A DNA stretch of 62,241 nt from an uncultured Collinsella sp. Lineage in GTDB: Bacteria; Actinomycetota; Coriobacteriia; Coriobacteriales; Coriobacteriaceae. This document shows positions 40,017 through 48,786 of the stretch, piece after piece; within the stretch, counting starts at the first letter, position 1, and every line of letters begins with the position of its first letter. Below the pieces are notes generated by a model. The model saw nothing but the letters and a program-made list of their open reading frames with translations, was not told where the DNA came from and made no database searches. The translations under genes were made by a program, and so were the position numbers. The stretch lies in contig CAJJTG010000009.1 in NCBI GenBank assembly GCA_905194675.1, forward strand, positions 1-62,241. The letters run 5' to 3'.

Positions 40017-41366
40017 GTGCCAAAAAAGACTGAGAGCACGGGTACTGGGCTGGAATCCTACGTTGCAAAGCTCATGGGCAACGGCTCAAACAGGACTTCG
40101 GTAACCGAGGACGAGATTCAGGTCGCCCTGAAGGATATCGATGTTTCTGACGAGCAGCTCACCGCGGTGTATTCCGCGCTGCGCAACAGCGGCATCCAGA
40201 TTATCTCCGCGAGCGGTAACGACGACGCCCCCATGGACGTCGACGATGACGATAACGATACCGATACCGACGATTTCGATGACGACGACGAGCACGATTC
40301 CGGCTCGCTCGACGATCACGAGCTCAAGATGGCCCGTCAGGCCGACGCCGAGATGGGTTCTTCCAAGAGCAAGAAGAAGCGCACCGTGCGCACGTCCCGT
40401 TCACGCTCCCGCGTGCGTGGCATCGATGCCTCCACGGTGATGCTGACTGGCGATCCTGTTCGTATGTACCTCAAGGAGATCGGCAAGGTCGATCTGCTGA
40501 CCGCCTCCGAAGAGGTCGATCTGGCCATGAAGATCGAGGCCGGTCTTGAGGCCACCGAGAAGCTCGAGGCTGCCGATGCCGGTGAGCTCGAGCTCACGCG
40601 TGCCGAGATGCGTCGTCTTACGCGCATTGAGAACGTGGGCCTCGAAGCCAAGCAGGCACTCATCAGCGCAAACCTGCGTCTGGTTGTCTCCATCGCCAAG
40701 CGCTATGTCGGCCGCGGCATGCTGTTTCTTGACCTGATCCAGGAGGGCAACCTCGGTCTGATTCGCGCCGTCGAGAAGTTCGACTACCAGAAGGGCTTCA
40801 AGTTCTCCACGTACGCCACGTGGTGGATCCGTCAGGCCATTACGCGCGCTATCGCCGACCAGGCCCGTACCATCCGTATTCCCGTGCATATGGTCGAGAC
40901 TATCAACAAGCTCGTCCGCGTGCAGCGCCAGCTCCTTCAGGACCTGGGTCGCGACCCGACCCCCGAGGAGATCGGTGCCGAGATGGACATGAGCGCCGAC
41001 CGCGTCCGCGAGATCCAGAAGATCTCGCAGGAGCCCGTGTCGCTCGAGACCCCCATCGGCGAGGAAGAGGATTCCCAGCTGGGCGACTTTATCGAGGACT
41101 CCCAGGCTATCGTTCCGCCCGATGCCGCCAGCTTCTCCATGCTGCAGGAGCAGCTCACTCAGGTGCTCGACTCGCTTGCCGATCGTGAGCGCAAGGTTAT
41201 CGAGCTGCGCTTTGGCCTTGTCGACGGGCATCCCCGCACGCTCGAGGAAGTCGGCCGCGAGTTTGGCGTCACGCGCGAGCGTATCCGCCAGATCGAGTCC
41301 AAGACCTTGGCCAAGCTCCGCCACCCGAGCCGCAGCAGTAAGCTCAAGGACTATATCGAGTCTTAG
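40017..41366 (+). CDS. rpoD: Primary sigma factor (RpoD/SigA)
   Basis: 449 aa. It directs RNA polymerase to housekeeping promoters. Region 1.1-like segment (about 15-60), then a strongly acidic stretch (DDDDNDTDTDDFDDDDEHD) and a basic one (KKKRTVRTSRSRSRVRG), then region 1.2 (DPVRMYLKEIGKVDLLTASE), regions 2.1-2.4 (NLRLVVSIAKRYVGRGMLFL, EKFDYQKGFKFSTYATWWIR), region 3, and the region 4.2 HTH (TLEEVGREFGVTRERIRQIE). GTG 40017 with AAGGGAG six bases before it is favoured over ATG 40002. The acid/basic low-complexity block is odd but is seen in actinobacterial primary sigmas. Confidence 0.96.
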   Translation: MPKKTESTGTGLESYVAKLMGNGSNRTSVTEDEIQVALKDIDVSDEQLTAVYSALRNSGIQIISASGNDDAPMDVDDDDNDTDTDDFDDDDEHDSGSLDDHELKMARQADAEMGSSKSKKKRTVRTSRSRSRVRGIDASTVMLTGDPVRMYLKEIGKVDLLTASEEVDLAMKIEAGLEATEKLEAADAGELELTRAEMRRLTRIENVGLEAKQALISANLRLVVSIAKRYVGRGMLFLDLIQEGNLGLIRAVEKFDYQKGFKFSTYATWWIRQAITRAIADQARTIRIPVHMVETINKLVRVQRQLLQDLGRDPTPEEIGAEMDMSADRVREIQKISQEPVSLETPIGEEEDSQLGDFIEDSQAIVPPDAASFSMLQEQLTQVLDSLADRERKVIELRFGLVDGHPRTLEEVGREFGVTRERIRQIESKTLAKLRHPSRSSKLKDYIES

Positions 41367-41367
41367 G

Positions 41368-41395
41368 GTTACGGCGTTCTACCGAACGCCGTAAC
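41368..41395 (+). terminator. Hairpin directly after rpoD
   Basis: GTTACGGCGTTC (41368-41379) pairs perfectly with GAACGCCGTAAC (41384-41395), loop TACC. There is no T run, so it is an RNA-stabilising or weak termination hairpin. Confidence 0.6.
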
Positions 41396-41408
41396 TGGCC
41401 GACGCTGC

Positions 41409-41507
41409 AAACCCGCCAGAGCGGCAATCTGCCTTTCAACTTCGGCGGCATGACCAAAAGGTCAATGCCGCCTTGTTTCAAGGCACCTTGCTCGCTCTGG
41501 CGGGTTT
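41409..41507 (+). other. Highly structured 99-nt element downstream of rpoD
   Basis: Outer stem AAACCCGCCAGAGCG (41409-41423) with CGCTCTGGCGGGTTT (41493-41507), 15 perfect pairs. A middle stem TGCCTT/AAGGCA (41430-41435, 41480-41485). An inner stem GGCGGCAT/ATGCCGCC (41444-41451, 41465-41472) continues as GACC-AAAA-GGTC. The tail TTTT after the outer arm suits termination. It may be a terminator, a stable small RNA or a repeat unit. Confidence 0.55.
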
Positions 41508-41606
41508 TCGCTGTCCGTCCTCTATCTGCGGCGTTGCTATGGCTGTCAGTTGTGCGACAGTTTGGGGGTGGTTATTGGGGACAGACTTAAATGAGTAGTC
41601 GTTGGG

Positions 41607-41640
41607 GACGTTCTTGAATGACTAGTCGTTTAAGAACGTC
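41607..41640. repeat. 34-bp palindromic repeat
   Basis: GACGTTCTTGAATGACT and its mirrored half AGTCGTTTAAGAACGTC (41607-41640) are complementary at all but two wobble positions. A degraded partner (GAGTAGTCGTTGGGG) lies just upstream near 41593, and TCACCAATGACTAGG follows. It looks like an intergenic REP-type element. Confidence 0.55.
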
Positions 41641-41678
41641 ACCAATGACTAGGCGGAGAAAAATTCTTAAAAAAGTTC

Positions 41679-41706
41679 TTGCCCTGAGCTGATTCGTCCG
41701 TATAAT
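41679..41706 (+). promoter_or_regulatory. tRNA-Asn promoter
   Basis: TTGCCC (41679-41684), 16 bases, TATAAT (41701-41706), about 30 bases before the tRNA 5' end. Confidence 0.75.
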
Positions 41707-41736
41707 AAACTTCGTTGCTTGAGAGTACGCAACTAT

Positions 41737-41811
41737 TCCTCGGTAGCTCAATGGTAGAGCACGCGGCTGTTAACCGCGCTGTTGTAGGTTCGAGTCCTAC
41801 CCGGGGAGCCA
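41737..41811 (+). tRNA. tRNA-Asn (anticodon GUU)
   Basis: 75 nt including an encoded CCA. The acceptor stem TCCTCGG/CCGGGGA has seven pairs (one wobble), the D-loop is AGCTCAATGGTAGAGC, the anticodon stem-loop CGCGG-CTGTTAA-CCGCG gives GTT at 41769-41771, and the T-arm contains GGTTCGAGTCC. Discriminator base G. Confidence 0.97.
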
Positions 41812-41820
41812 GGTTGTAGA

Positions 41821-41847
41821 ACCCGTCGCTTATGCGGCGGGTTTTTT
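41821..41847 (+). terminator. Intrinsic terminator of the tRNA gene
   Basis: CCCGTCGC (41822-41829) with GCGGCGGG (41834-41841), loop TTAT, followed by six T. Confidence 0.92.
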
Positions 41848-42005
41848 CATGCCGCGACCACTTGACTCGAACGTTGCCATATCAACATTTCGTGTCGAGG
41901 ATGTAATCCCGCGACCCACCACCTCAACATGGCGCGGTCGTTGTAGAATATTGCAATGATTGCTCCCACGACATGGTGCCGCGAGCACCAGATAAGGAGA
42001 TTCTT

Positions 42006-42362
42006 GTGTCTGAGACCATTAACGGCAGCCTGAGCGTCTCGAACGACGTTATTGCCGATATTGCCGGTTATGCCGCGATGACGTGCTATGGCGTCGTCGG
42101 TATGGCTGAGCAGCTCCAGGGCGCCGAGAGCGTGCGCCTGCTTGCCGGCCAGCGCCTCCGCAAGGGCGTGCTTGTCTCCGCCGACGAGAACGGCCTTACG
42201 GTCGATCTTCACGTCGTGCTCGAGAACGGCGTCAACATGAAGTCCGTCTGCCACAATCTTTCGAGCTCCGTTGCCTTCACCCTGCAGGAGATCGCCCAGA
42301 TCGATCCCGCCAGCCTTAAGATCGGCATCCATATCGACGCGCTCAAGAGCCGTCTGAACTAG
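42006..42362 (+). CDS. Asp23/Gls24 family protein
   Basis: 118 aa. ISNDVIADIAGYAAMTCYGVVGM-like start (SVSNDVIADIAGYAAMTCYG), then VDLHVVLENGVNMKSVCHNL and a C-terminal DPASLKIGIHIDAL strand, typical of PF03780 alkaline-shock proteins. Small cytosolic members with this context (YloU-like, upstream of a DAK2/FakA-type gene) are common in Gram-positives; the role is not firmly known. GTG 42006 with AAGGAGA six bases before it is better than ATG 41973. The fakA-like gene begins 27 bases later. Confidence 0.88.
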   Translation: MSETINGSLSVSNDVIADIAGYAAMTCYGVVGMAEQLQGAESVRLLAGQRLRKGVLVSADENGLTVDLHVVLENGVNMKSVCHNLSSSVAFTLQEIAQIDPASLKIGIHIDALKSRLN

Positions 42363-42389
42363 CATCCGAAAACGGAGATTCAAATACCC

Positions 42390-44051
42390 ATGATTGCAAA
42401 GACCATTCGCACCTGTTTTCCGATCGCTGCGGCTGCCGTTTCCGACAAGGCCGAGGAGATCAACAAGCTCAACGTCTTCCCCGTGCCCGACGGCGACACC
42501 GGCACCAACATGTCGCTCACGCTCGCCTCGGTGACCAAGGAGCTCTCCGCCCTTCCCGCCGATGCCGGCATGGAGGCCATTGCCGGCGCCATCACCCACG
42601 GCTCCCTGATGGGCGCCCGCGGTAACTCCGGCGTCATTACCTCGCAGATCCTGCGCGGCGTGGCCGAGGGCCTTGTCTCCGCCGACGAGCCCATTACGTC
42701 CGCCAACATCGCCTTCGCCTTCCGTCGTGCCGTCAAGGTGGCCTTCCAGGCCGTCCGCAAGCCCATCGAGGGCACGATCCTCACGGTGCTGCGCGATGTC
42801 TCGACCAAGGCCGACGAGTGCGAAAAGAAGAAGTTCTCGGCCGAGGATGCGCTCGACGCTATCGTCGTCGAGGCCTACCAGTCCGTCGCACGCACGCCCG
42901 ACCTGCTGCCCGTCCTCAAAGAGAACGGCGTGGTCGACTCCGGCGCCTTCGGCTTTGCCATCTTCCTGGAGAACTTTGTGGCTGCAGCACTTGGTCGCAG
43001 CACCGTTGTCGAGGATTTCTCCGCTACGTTCGATTCCGCTGGCTCTGCACGCGATGCCGCTCTTGGCCGCGTTGAGATCGAGGCCAACGACGATTGGGAG
43101 GGCTCGGAGTTCCGCTACTGCAACGAGTTCCTCTTTAAGGCCGACGCCCCGTTTGACGAGGATGAGTGCCTTAAGTTCCTGGGTTCCATGGGCGACTGTG
43201 AGCTACTCGTGGGCGCCTACCCCGATTACAAGATCCACGTTCACTCCAACACCCCCAACCTGGTGCTCGAGCACATGCTGCAGCTTGGTCAGATCTATGA
43301 GGTCTTTATCCATAATATGGAGATGGAGGCCCACGACCGTACCGCCAAGATCCACGAGGATCAGGAGAAGGCCGCCGAGCCCGCGAAGGCCCTGGGCTTT
43401 GTCGCCGTTGCCGCCGGTTCCGGCGAGGCCGACATCCTCAAGTCCCTCGGCGTCGACGTGATCGTGTCGGGTGGTCAGACCATGAACCCCTCGACTGCAG
43501 ATCTGCTGGGCGCCGTCGACCAGGTCAACGCGACCTCGGTCATCATCCTGCCCAACAACGGCAACATCCGCATGGCCGCTGAGGCCGCTGCCTCAGCCTG
43601 CACCGACAAGAAGGTCGCCGTCGTTCCCACCAAGACCGTTCCGCAGGCCTTCTCCGCGCTGTTCGCGGTCCTGCCCGATTCCGAGCTCGAGGATGCCGTC
43701 GCCGCTATGGTCGACGCCATCAGCGAGGTCCGCGATGGCGAGGTCACCCGCGCCGTGCGCGACTCCAGCGCCTCCGACGGTTCGCCAATTCACTCCGGTG
43801 ACGTCATGGGCATCATTGCCGGCTCTATCGATGTGGTCGGCTCCGACGTGAAGCAGGTCACGCTCGATTGCATCAACCGCATGCAGGAGGAAGAGGAGGG
43901 CGACGCGCTGACGATTCTGGCCGGCGAGGAGCTGTCCGATGAAGCCTTCCAGGAGATCGTCGACGCTATCGAGGAGGCTCAGCCCGACCTGGAGATCGAC
44001 GCCCATCGTGGCGAGCAGCCGCTCTATCCCGTGATCTTCTCGATCGAGTAG
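42390..44051 (+). CDS. fakA: DAK2/DegV-type kinase (FakA/YloV-like)
   Basis: 553 aa. The DhaL-type kinase domain opens with INKLNVFPVPDGDTGTNMSL (acidic metal site) and has GARGNSGVITSQIL, both ATP-site landmarks. The central YloV part (residues about 200-330) has CNEFLFKADAPFDEDECLKF and IHVHSNTPNLVLEHML, and the C-terminal domain VIVSGGQTMNPSTADLLGAV and IILPNNGNIRMAAEAAA is characteristic. FakA phosphorylates exogenous fatty acids bound by a FakB partner, for use by PlsX/PlsY; no FakB lies in the window. It directly precedes recG by ten bases, a widely conserved order. Confidence 0.92.
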   Translation: MIAKTIRTCFPIAAAAVSDKAEEINKLNVFPVPDGDTGTNMSLTLASVTKELSALPADAGMEAIAGAITHGSLMGARGNSGVITSQILRGVAEGLVSADEPITSANIAFAFRRAVKVAFQAVRKPIEGTILTVLRDVSTKADECEKKKFSAEDALDAIVVEAYQSVARTPDLLPVLKENGVVDSGAFGFAIFLENFVAAALGRSTVVEDFSATFDSAGSARDAALGRVEIEANDDWEGSEFRYCNEFLFKADAPFDEDECLKFLGSMGDCELLVGAYPDYKIHVHSNTPNLVLEHMLQLGQIYEVFIHNMEMEAHDRTAKIHEDQEKAAEPAKALGFVAVAAGSGEADILKSLGVDVIVSGGQTMNPSTADLLGAVDQVNATSVIILPNNGNIRMAAEAAASACTDKKVAVVPTKTVPQAFSALFAVLPDSELEDAVAAMVDAISEVRDGEVTRAVRDSSASDGSPIHSGDVMGIIAGSIDVVGSDVKQVTLDCINRMQEEEEGDALTILAGEELSDEAFQEIVDAIEEAQPDLEIDAHRGEQPLYPVIFSIE

Positions 44052-44061
44052 GCATCTGCCC

Positions 44062-46239
44062 ATGTCCGAGCTCTGCTCCGTGCCGCGCGTCTCTGATCGC
44101 TTTGCCCAGAGCAATGCGCTCGACGAGGATATCGCGCGACTCAAATATGTTTCGGGTAAACGTGAGGAGGCCCTTCGCCGTCTGGGAATTCGGACGGTGG
44201 GGGACCTCCTTCTCCATATCCCTCATCGATACCTGGACTTTACGCGCTCCTGGTCCATCGAGATGGCGCCCATCGGTACCGTGTGCACCATCATCGCCAC
44301 GGTCGACCGTATCGTTCAAAAGAAGCCGCGTCCGCGCATGCAGGTGACCGAGGTCTCACTCGTTGACGAGACGGGCGTGCTGCAGGTCGCCTTTTTCCGT
44401 CAGCCTTGGATTGCCCAGCAGCTTAAACAGGGCGACCGCCTGGCCGTGATGGGCAAGGTCGAGTTTGCCTACGGTTTTAAGCAGATGGCCTCGCCGCACT
44501 TTGAAAAGCTTGATGACGGGCGTGCTGCGGGCACCATTTTGCCGGTCCATTATGTGAGTGACGGCGTGAGCCAGGCATGGATGCGCCGCATCGTAAGTGG
44601 CGCGCTCGAGGTCGTCGGCAATCCCTTCGACCCGATTCCCGCACGCTTGCGCGTTAAACGTCGCCTGATGAGCGATGCTCGTGCGCTTCGATCGATCCAC
44701 TTTCCTTCGAGCATGGCTGAGCGCGATATCGCGCGCGCACGGCTTGCCTACGAGGAGTGCCTCTACCTGCAGCTGGCGCTGCGCCTGCGCAACGACGGCA
44801 GCCTGGTCGATGTGGTGCCCTACGCCCACGCCGCGGGCGAGCACCTGGCCGCGCTTAAGCAGGCCCTGCCGTTTTCGCTGAGCGACGAGCAGGAGGCCGC
44901 GTTCCAAGATATCCTGCGCGATATGTGCGATGGCGGGCGCGTGATGAACCGCCTGCTGCTGGGCGATGTCGGTACCGGTAAGACCGCCGTTGCCGCCTGC
45001 GCGCTGGCTGTGGCTGCCGATAGCGGCACGCAGGCCTGCGTTATGGCGCCCACGGGCGTGCTGGCGCGTCAATATGCCGATAAGACCGGCCCCTTGCTCT
45101 TGCAGGCTGGCATGACCTGGGCGCTCCTGACGGGCGCCACGCCGGCGGCCGAGCGCGAGCGGATCCATGCCCAGCTGGAATCGGGCGAGCTCGATGTCCT
45201 CTTTGGCACCCACGCGGTGCTTTCGGATAACGTGGCGTTTAAGCATCTGTCGCTCGTGGTCATCGATGAGCAGCACCGGTTTGGCGTCGGCCAACGCAAC
45301 GCCCTGCGTGCGAAGGGCCCTGGTGCCGATTTGCTCGTTATGACGGCAACGCCCATCCCACGTACGCTGGCGCTTTCGGTCTACGGCGATCTGGACACGA
45401 GCATCATCCGCCATCGGCCCGTCCCTGGCGCTGGCGTGACGACACGCGTGCTTACCGAGTCGAGCCGCGACCTTGCCTATGGCGCCATCCGCGAGGCGCA
45501 TGAAAAGGGTCAGCAGGCCTACGTGATTTGCCCGCTCGTGGAGCCGAGCGATTCGGCCGATGAGCTTGAGGATGTGCCCGGTATCGCCCGTGACGACGAG
45601 GGTCGCGTAACCGTGCCCGTGCCGCTGCACGATACGGCAACCGAGCTCGATCGCCTGCGTCTGGCGTTGCCGGGTCTTGCCATCGAGCGCCTTCACGGCC
45701 GCATGCCAGCGGGGGAGAAGGACCAGGTTATCGATGCCTTTAAGCGTGGCGAGATTGACGTGCTCGTCTCGACTACGGTGGTCGAGGTGGGCGTCGACGT
45801 GCCCAACGCCACCGTCATGGTCATCGAGAACGGTGAGCGCTTTGGCTTGGCGGCCCTGCACCAGCTGCGCGGTCGCGTGGGCCGTGGCAGCGTGTCGGGC
45901 ACGTGCCTGGTCATGACGCACTCCAAGGGCAACGGCGGCGCTTCGGCAGCACAAGATCGCCTGCAATCGCTCGAGAAGACCTCGGATGGCTTTACGCTCG
46001 CCCAGATGGACCTGCGTCTGCGCCACGAGGGCGAAATCCTGGGGTACCGCCAGCATGGCGGAGTGACCCTGCGCTTTGTTGACCTGGATGCCGACGAGGA
46101 GCTGATCGAGTGGGCCCATTTGGACGCAGTCGAGCTCTTGCGGTATGCTTGCAACCTTGACTCCGTGGCGACGCGCCCCCTGCGCGATGCAGTCGCCATG
46201 CGATATCGACACATTTTTAAGGAGGTCAGCGGAGGATGA
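44062..46239 (+). CDS. recG: ATP-dependent DNA helicase RecG
   Basis: 725 aa. It rescues stalled forks and branch-migrates Holliday junctions. The N-terminal wedge/OB domain (MAPIGTVCTIIATVDRIVQK and RLAVMGKVEFAYGFKQM) is followed by the helicase core: LLGDVGTGKTAVAACAL (Walker A), IDEQHRFGVGQRNAL (DEQH box), MTATPIPRTLAL, then GRMPAGEKDQVIDAF and VVEVGVDVPNATVMVI with LHQLRGRVGRG (motif VI). The length fits. The stop overlaps rsmD (ATGA). Confidence 0.97.
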   Translation: MSELCSVPRVSDRFAQSNALDEDIARLKYVSGKREEALRRLGIRTVGDLLLHIPHRYLDFTRSWSIEMAPIGTVCTIIATVDRIVQKKPRPRMQVTEVSLVDETGVLQVAFFRQPWIAQQLKQGDRLAVMGKVEFAYGFKQMASPHFEKLDDGRAAGTILPVHYVSDGVSQAWMRRIVSGALEVVGNPFDPIPARLRVKRRLMSDARALRSIHFPSSMAERDIARARLAYEECLYLQLALRLRNDGSLVDVVPYAHAAGEHLAALKQALPFSLSDEQEAAFQDILRDMCDGGRVMNRLLLGDVGTGKTAVAACALAVAADSGTQACVMAPTGVLARQYADKTGPLLLQAGMTWALLTGATPAAERERIHAQLESGELDVLFGTHAVLSDNVAFKHLSLVVIDEQHRFGVGQRNALRAKGPGADLLVMTATPIPRTLALSVYGDLDTSIIRHRPVPGAGVTTRVLTESSRDLAYGAIREAHEKGQQAYVICPLVEPSDSADELEDVPGIARDDEGRVTVPVPLHDTATELDRLRLALPGLAIERLHGRMPAGEKDQVIDAFKRGEIDVLVSTTVVEVGVDVPNATVMVIENGERFGLAALHQLRGRVGRGSVSGTCLVMTHSKGNGGASAAQDRLQSLEKTSDGFTLAQMDLRLRHEGEILGYRQHGGVTLRFVDLDADEELIEWAHLDAVELLRYACNLDSVATRPLRDAVAMRYRHIFKEVSGG

Positions 46240-46892
46240 GAATCATCGGCGGCGAATGGCGCGGTCGTAAGATCGAGGAGCCCCGTGGTCGCGATGTCAC
46301 CCGCCCCACGACCGATCGCGTGCGCGAGGCATGCGCATCTATGGTCATGTCGGCATTCGACTTCGATCTGGACGAGGTCCGCGTGCTGGACGCTTTTGGC
46401 GGCTCCGGTGCCTTAGGGTTAGAGATGCTCTCACGTGGCGCCCGCTCACTCACGACGTTCGAGATCGATCGGAATGCCGCGCGGCTCATTACCAAGAATA
46501 TCGAGTCGCTCTGCCGTGACCGTGCGCGTTGGCGCGTGGTAACGGGCGACATGCTGGCGAGCGCCTCGCGCGGTCGTGTGCCGGGCGGCCCCTTTGATCT
46601 GGTCCTGCTCGACCCGCCCTATGCTTTTGGTGCCGAGCCGGTCGAGATACTGCTGCAGAACCTGGCTCAGCAGGGTCTGCTTGCACCTGGCGCTTATGCC
46701 CTGTTTGAGCATGCCGCCGCCGATGCGGGCGCGCATCCGGCAGGCTTTGAGATCGTGCGCGAGAAGCGCTACGGCATTACCTCGGTCGACCTGCTTCGTT
46801 GGGTCGGCGATGACGATAGTGAGGAAGATTGCGCCGGCACCGATGCTTACAACAACGATGCCATGACGGTTCAGGAGAACGCCCATGAGTGA
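46236..46892 (+). CDS. rsmD: 16S rRNA (guanine-966-N2) methyltransferase
   Basis: 218 aa. SAM-dependent Rossmann methyltransferase: MRIIGGEWRGRKIEEPRGRD and RPTTDRVREACASMV at the start, VLDAFGGSGALGLEMLSRGA for SAM binding, and the catalytic LLDPPYAF (DPPY). It methylates G966 of 16S rRNA in the 30S subunit. The start overlaps recG. The C-terminal 20 residues are an acidic tail rich in Asp and Glu, beyond the usual fold. It is followed by coaD with an eight-base overlap, the standard order. Confidence 0.95.
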   Translation: MRIIGGEWRGRKIEEPRGRDVTRPTTDRVREACASMVMSAFDFDLDEVRVLDAFGGSGALGLEMLSRGARSLTTFEIDRNAARLITKNIESLCRDRARWRVVTGDMLASASRGRVPGGPFDLVLLDPPYAFGAEPVEILLQNLAQQGLLAPGAYALFEHAAADAGAHPAGFEIVREKRYGITSVDLLRWVGDDDSEEDCAGTDAYNNDAMTVQENAHE

Positions 46893-47382
46893 CACCATCA
46901 ACCGCGTGATCGTCCCGGGCACCTTCGATCCCATCACGTTTGGCCATATCGACGTCATCCGCCGCGCCCGCCGCATCTTTCCCAGCGTGATCGTCGCTGT
47001 CGCCGAGTCGCAGGGTAAAAACGGTGTGGGCACCACGTTTATGCTGGATGAGCGCGTGGCGCTGGCTCGCGAGGCGCTCGGTGATATCGACGGCGTCGAG
47101 GTCCTGCCCTTTACCGGCCTCTTGGTCGACTTCGCTCGCGAGCAGGGGGCGGGGGCCGTGGTCAAGGGCCTGCGCGCCATGACCGACTTTGAGTACGAGC
47201 TGCAGCAGGCAGACCTCAACTATCGCTTGGATAACGAGCTGGAGTCCATCTTTGTCATGAGTGCGCCGCAGTACGGCTATATCTCGAGTTCGGTCGTTCG
47301 CCAGATCGCCTCGCTCGGCAGCGATGTATCGACGTTTGTCCCGCCCAACGTGGTCGAAGCGCTCAGACACCGCTTTTCGTGA
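46885..47382 (+). CDS. coaD: Phosphopantetheine adenylyltransferase
   Basis: 165 aa. It joins ATP and 4'-phosphopantetheine to dephospho-CoA. Class I nucleotidyltransferase: RVIVPGTFDPITFGHIDVIRR holds the T/HxGH site, KGLRAMTDFEYELQQADLNYRL the substrate helix, and the ending YISSSVVRQIASLG the second ATP motif. A near-perfect hexamer-type family member by length. It overlaps the rsmD end. Confidence 0.97.
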   Translation: MSDTINRVIVPGTFDPITFGHIDVIRRARRIFPSVIVAVAESQGKNGVGTTFMLDERVALAREALGDIDGVEVLPFTGLLVDFAREQGAGAVVKGLRAMTDFEYELQQADLNYRLDNELESIFVMSAPQYGYISSSVVRQIASLGSDVSTFVPPNVVEALRHRFS

Positions 47383-47450
47383 CGTTTTTTATTGCCTGGT
47401 GGCATGTGGTAAACTAGCACGATGATATGTTACCTATGAAAGGAGACCGG

Positions 47451-47948
47451 ATGCCGGGCGAGAATTTTCCTGGCGATAGGATCGTCAGCTTGGTCGATGA
47501 GCTCGAAGGGCTGATCGAGGAAGCCAAGCCGCCTTTCGGCAAGAACGCTCAGTTCAAGGTCATCGACGCCGACGTGTTCTTCAACATCCTCGACGAGATC
47601 CGCATGAGCTATCCCGAGGAGTGGCAGAAGTCCCGCCGTATCCTTAAGGAGCGCGAGGAGCTTATGGCTTCCGCCGCCGCTCAGGCCGATTCCATCATCG
47701 CCGACGCTCAGCAGCAGGCCCTCACCATTGCCGGTGAGCAGGAGATCGTCCGCTTGGCACAGCAGCAGGCCGACGACATCCGCGATCGTGCCCAGCAGTA
47801 CGAGCGCGAGACGCGTTATGCTGCCGAGGACTACGCAGAGCAGGTCTTTACGCACCTGGAGGAGAACCTCAAGAGCCTGACCGGCACCGTTACCCGTTGC
47901 CGTCAGCAGCTCAACGAGGGTGCCGCCCAACAGAATGGTCAGTGGTAA
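47451..47948 (+). CDS. DivIVA/ATPase-b-like coiled-coil protein
   Basis: 165 aa. The first 60 residues (IVSLVDELEGLIEEAKPPFG, VFFNILDEIRMSYPEEW) resemble the small domain found at this position in Actinobacteria; residues 70-150 are a long charged coiled coil (ILKEREELMASAAAQADSII, QQALTIAGEQEIVRLAQQQADD). Similar proteins are annotated as cell-division or ATP synthase b-like; a precise job is not known. AAAGGAGACCGG is a good ribosome site seven bases before ATG 47451; an earlier ATG at 47427 has none. It ends overlapping the next gene by one base (TAATG). Confidence 0.7.
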   Translation: MPGENFPGDRIVSLVDELEGLIEEAKPPFGKNAQFKVIDADVFFNILDEIRMSYPEEWQKSRRILKEREELMASAAAQADSIIADAQQQALTIAGEQEIVRLAQQQADDIRDRAQQYERETRYAAEDYAEQVFTHLEENLKSLTGTVTRCRQQLNEGAAQQNGQW

Positions 47949-48502
47949 TGGCTGAGTTCCCGAGCGTTACCGTCGATCTTTCTGAGCAGCTCGAGTTTCC
48001 TGGTGATTCGTATCCGCTGACCGGCAAGGTCGATGTTGCCACCTACACGGTGGGCGAGAAGAAGTACCAGCTACAGGACGGCATCGACTACGACGTTGTC
48101 TTTACCAATGCCGGTACCGGTGTCTTGCTCACGGGCATGGTCCGCGCGCACGCCACCGGCGAGTGCGACCGTTGCCTGGAGCCTGCCTCGTTTGATATCG
48201 CCGGCGAGATCGAGGAGTTCTACCTCTTCGAGGAGCCCGAGGATCCCGAGGCCTACGAGGACGGCTACGAGCTCCTGGGTGAGGACCGCATCGTCGATCT
48301 GGGTGAGCCCATCAACGACGCGGTCGTTATGGACACGCCGTTTGTCGTTCTGTGCAAGCCCGATTGCCGCGGCCTGTGCCCCACTTGCGGTTGCAATCTC
48401 AACGTCGAGCAATGCGATTGCGCCGCCCAGGCAGAGGCAGAATGGGCCGCTGCCACGGAAAATCCATTTGCAGCATTGAAGAATCTCAAGCTCGATGAGT
48501 AA
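47948..48502 (+). CDS. YceD/DUF177 family protein
   Basis: 184 aa. The central GMVRAHATGECDRCLEPASF and C-terminal CKPDCRGLCPTCGCNLN give the two cysteine pairs of the YceD (DUF177) family, which is nearly always encoded just before rpmF. It has been linked to 23S rRNA processing in other organisms. The acidic linker between the cysteine groups (EEPEDPEAYEDGYELLGEDR) is normal. The start overlaps the coiled-coil gene stop by one base. Confidence 0.9.
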   Translation: MAEFPSVTVDLSEQLEFPGDSYPLTGKVDVATYTVGEKKYQLQDGIDYDVVFTNAGTGVLLTGMVRAHATGECDRCLEPASFDIAGEIEEFYLFEEPEDPEAYEDGYELLGEDRIVDLGEPINDAVVMDTPFVVLCKPDCRGLCPTCGCNLNVEQCDCAAQAEAEWAAATENPFAALKNLKLDE

Positions 48503-48566
48503 AACTGTGGTAGTATCGCTACTTGCGCGTAATCGCCACACTGGATAGTTCATAAGGAAGGTCACT

Positions 48567-48746
48567 ATGCCCGTACCTAAACAAAAGCAGGGTCGTATCC
48601 GCACTCACACCCGTCGTTCCGCTAACATGAAGATCTCGGCTGCGGCTCAGTCCACGTGCCCCCGTTGCGGCGCTGTCAAGCTTCCGCACCACGTGTGCCC
48701 CAGCTGCGGTTTCTACAAGGACCGCGAGGTTATCGTTACCGAGTAA
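48567..48746 (+). CDS. rpmF: 50S ribosomal protein L32
   Basis: 59 aa, ATG 48567 to TAA 48744-48746, preceded by AAGGAAGGTCACT. MPVPKQKQGRIRTHTRRSAN is the standard start, and CPRCGAVKLPHHVCPSCG carries the four zinc cysteines (C+ form). It is a structural component of the large subunit. A terminator-like hairpin follows before plsX. Confidence 0.97.
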   Translation: MPVPKQKQGRIRTHTRRSANMKISAAAQSTCPRCGAVKLPHHVCPSCGFYKDREVIVTE

Positions 48747-48786
48747 CGGTATACTCTGGATGCGATGCCGTTCCAAATGGAACCAC

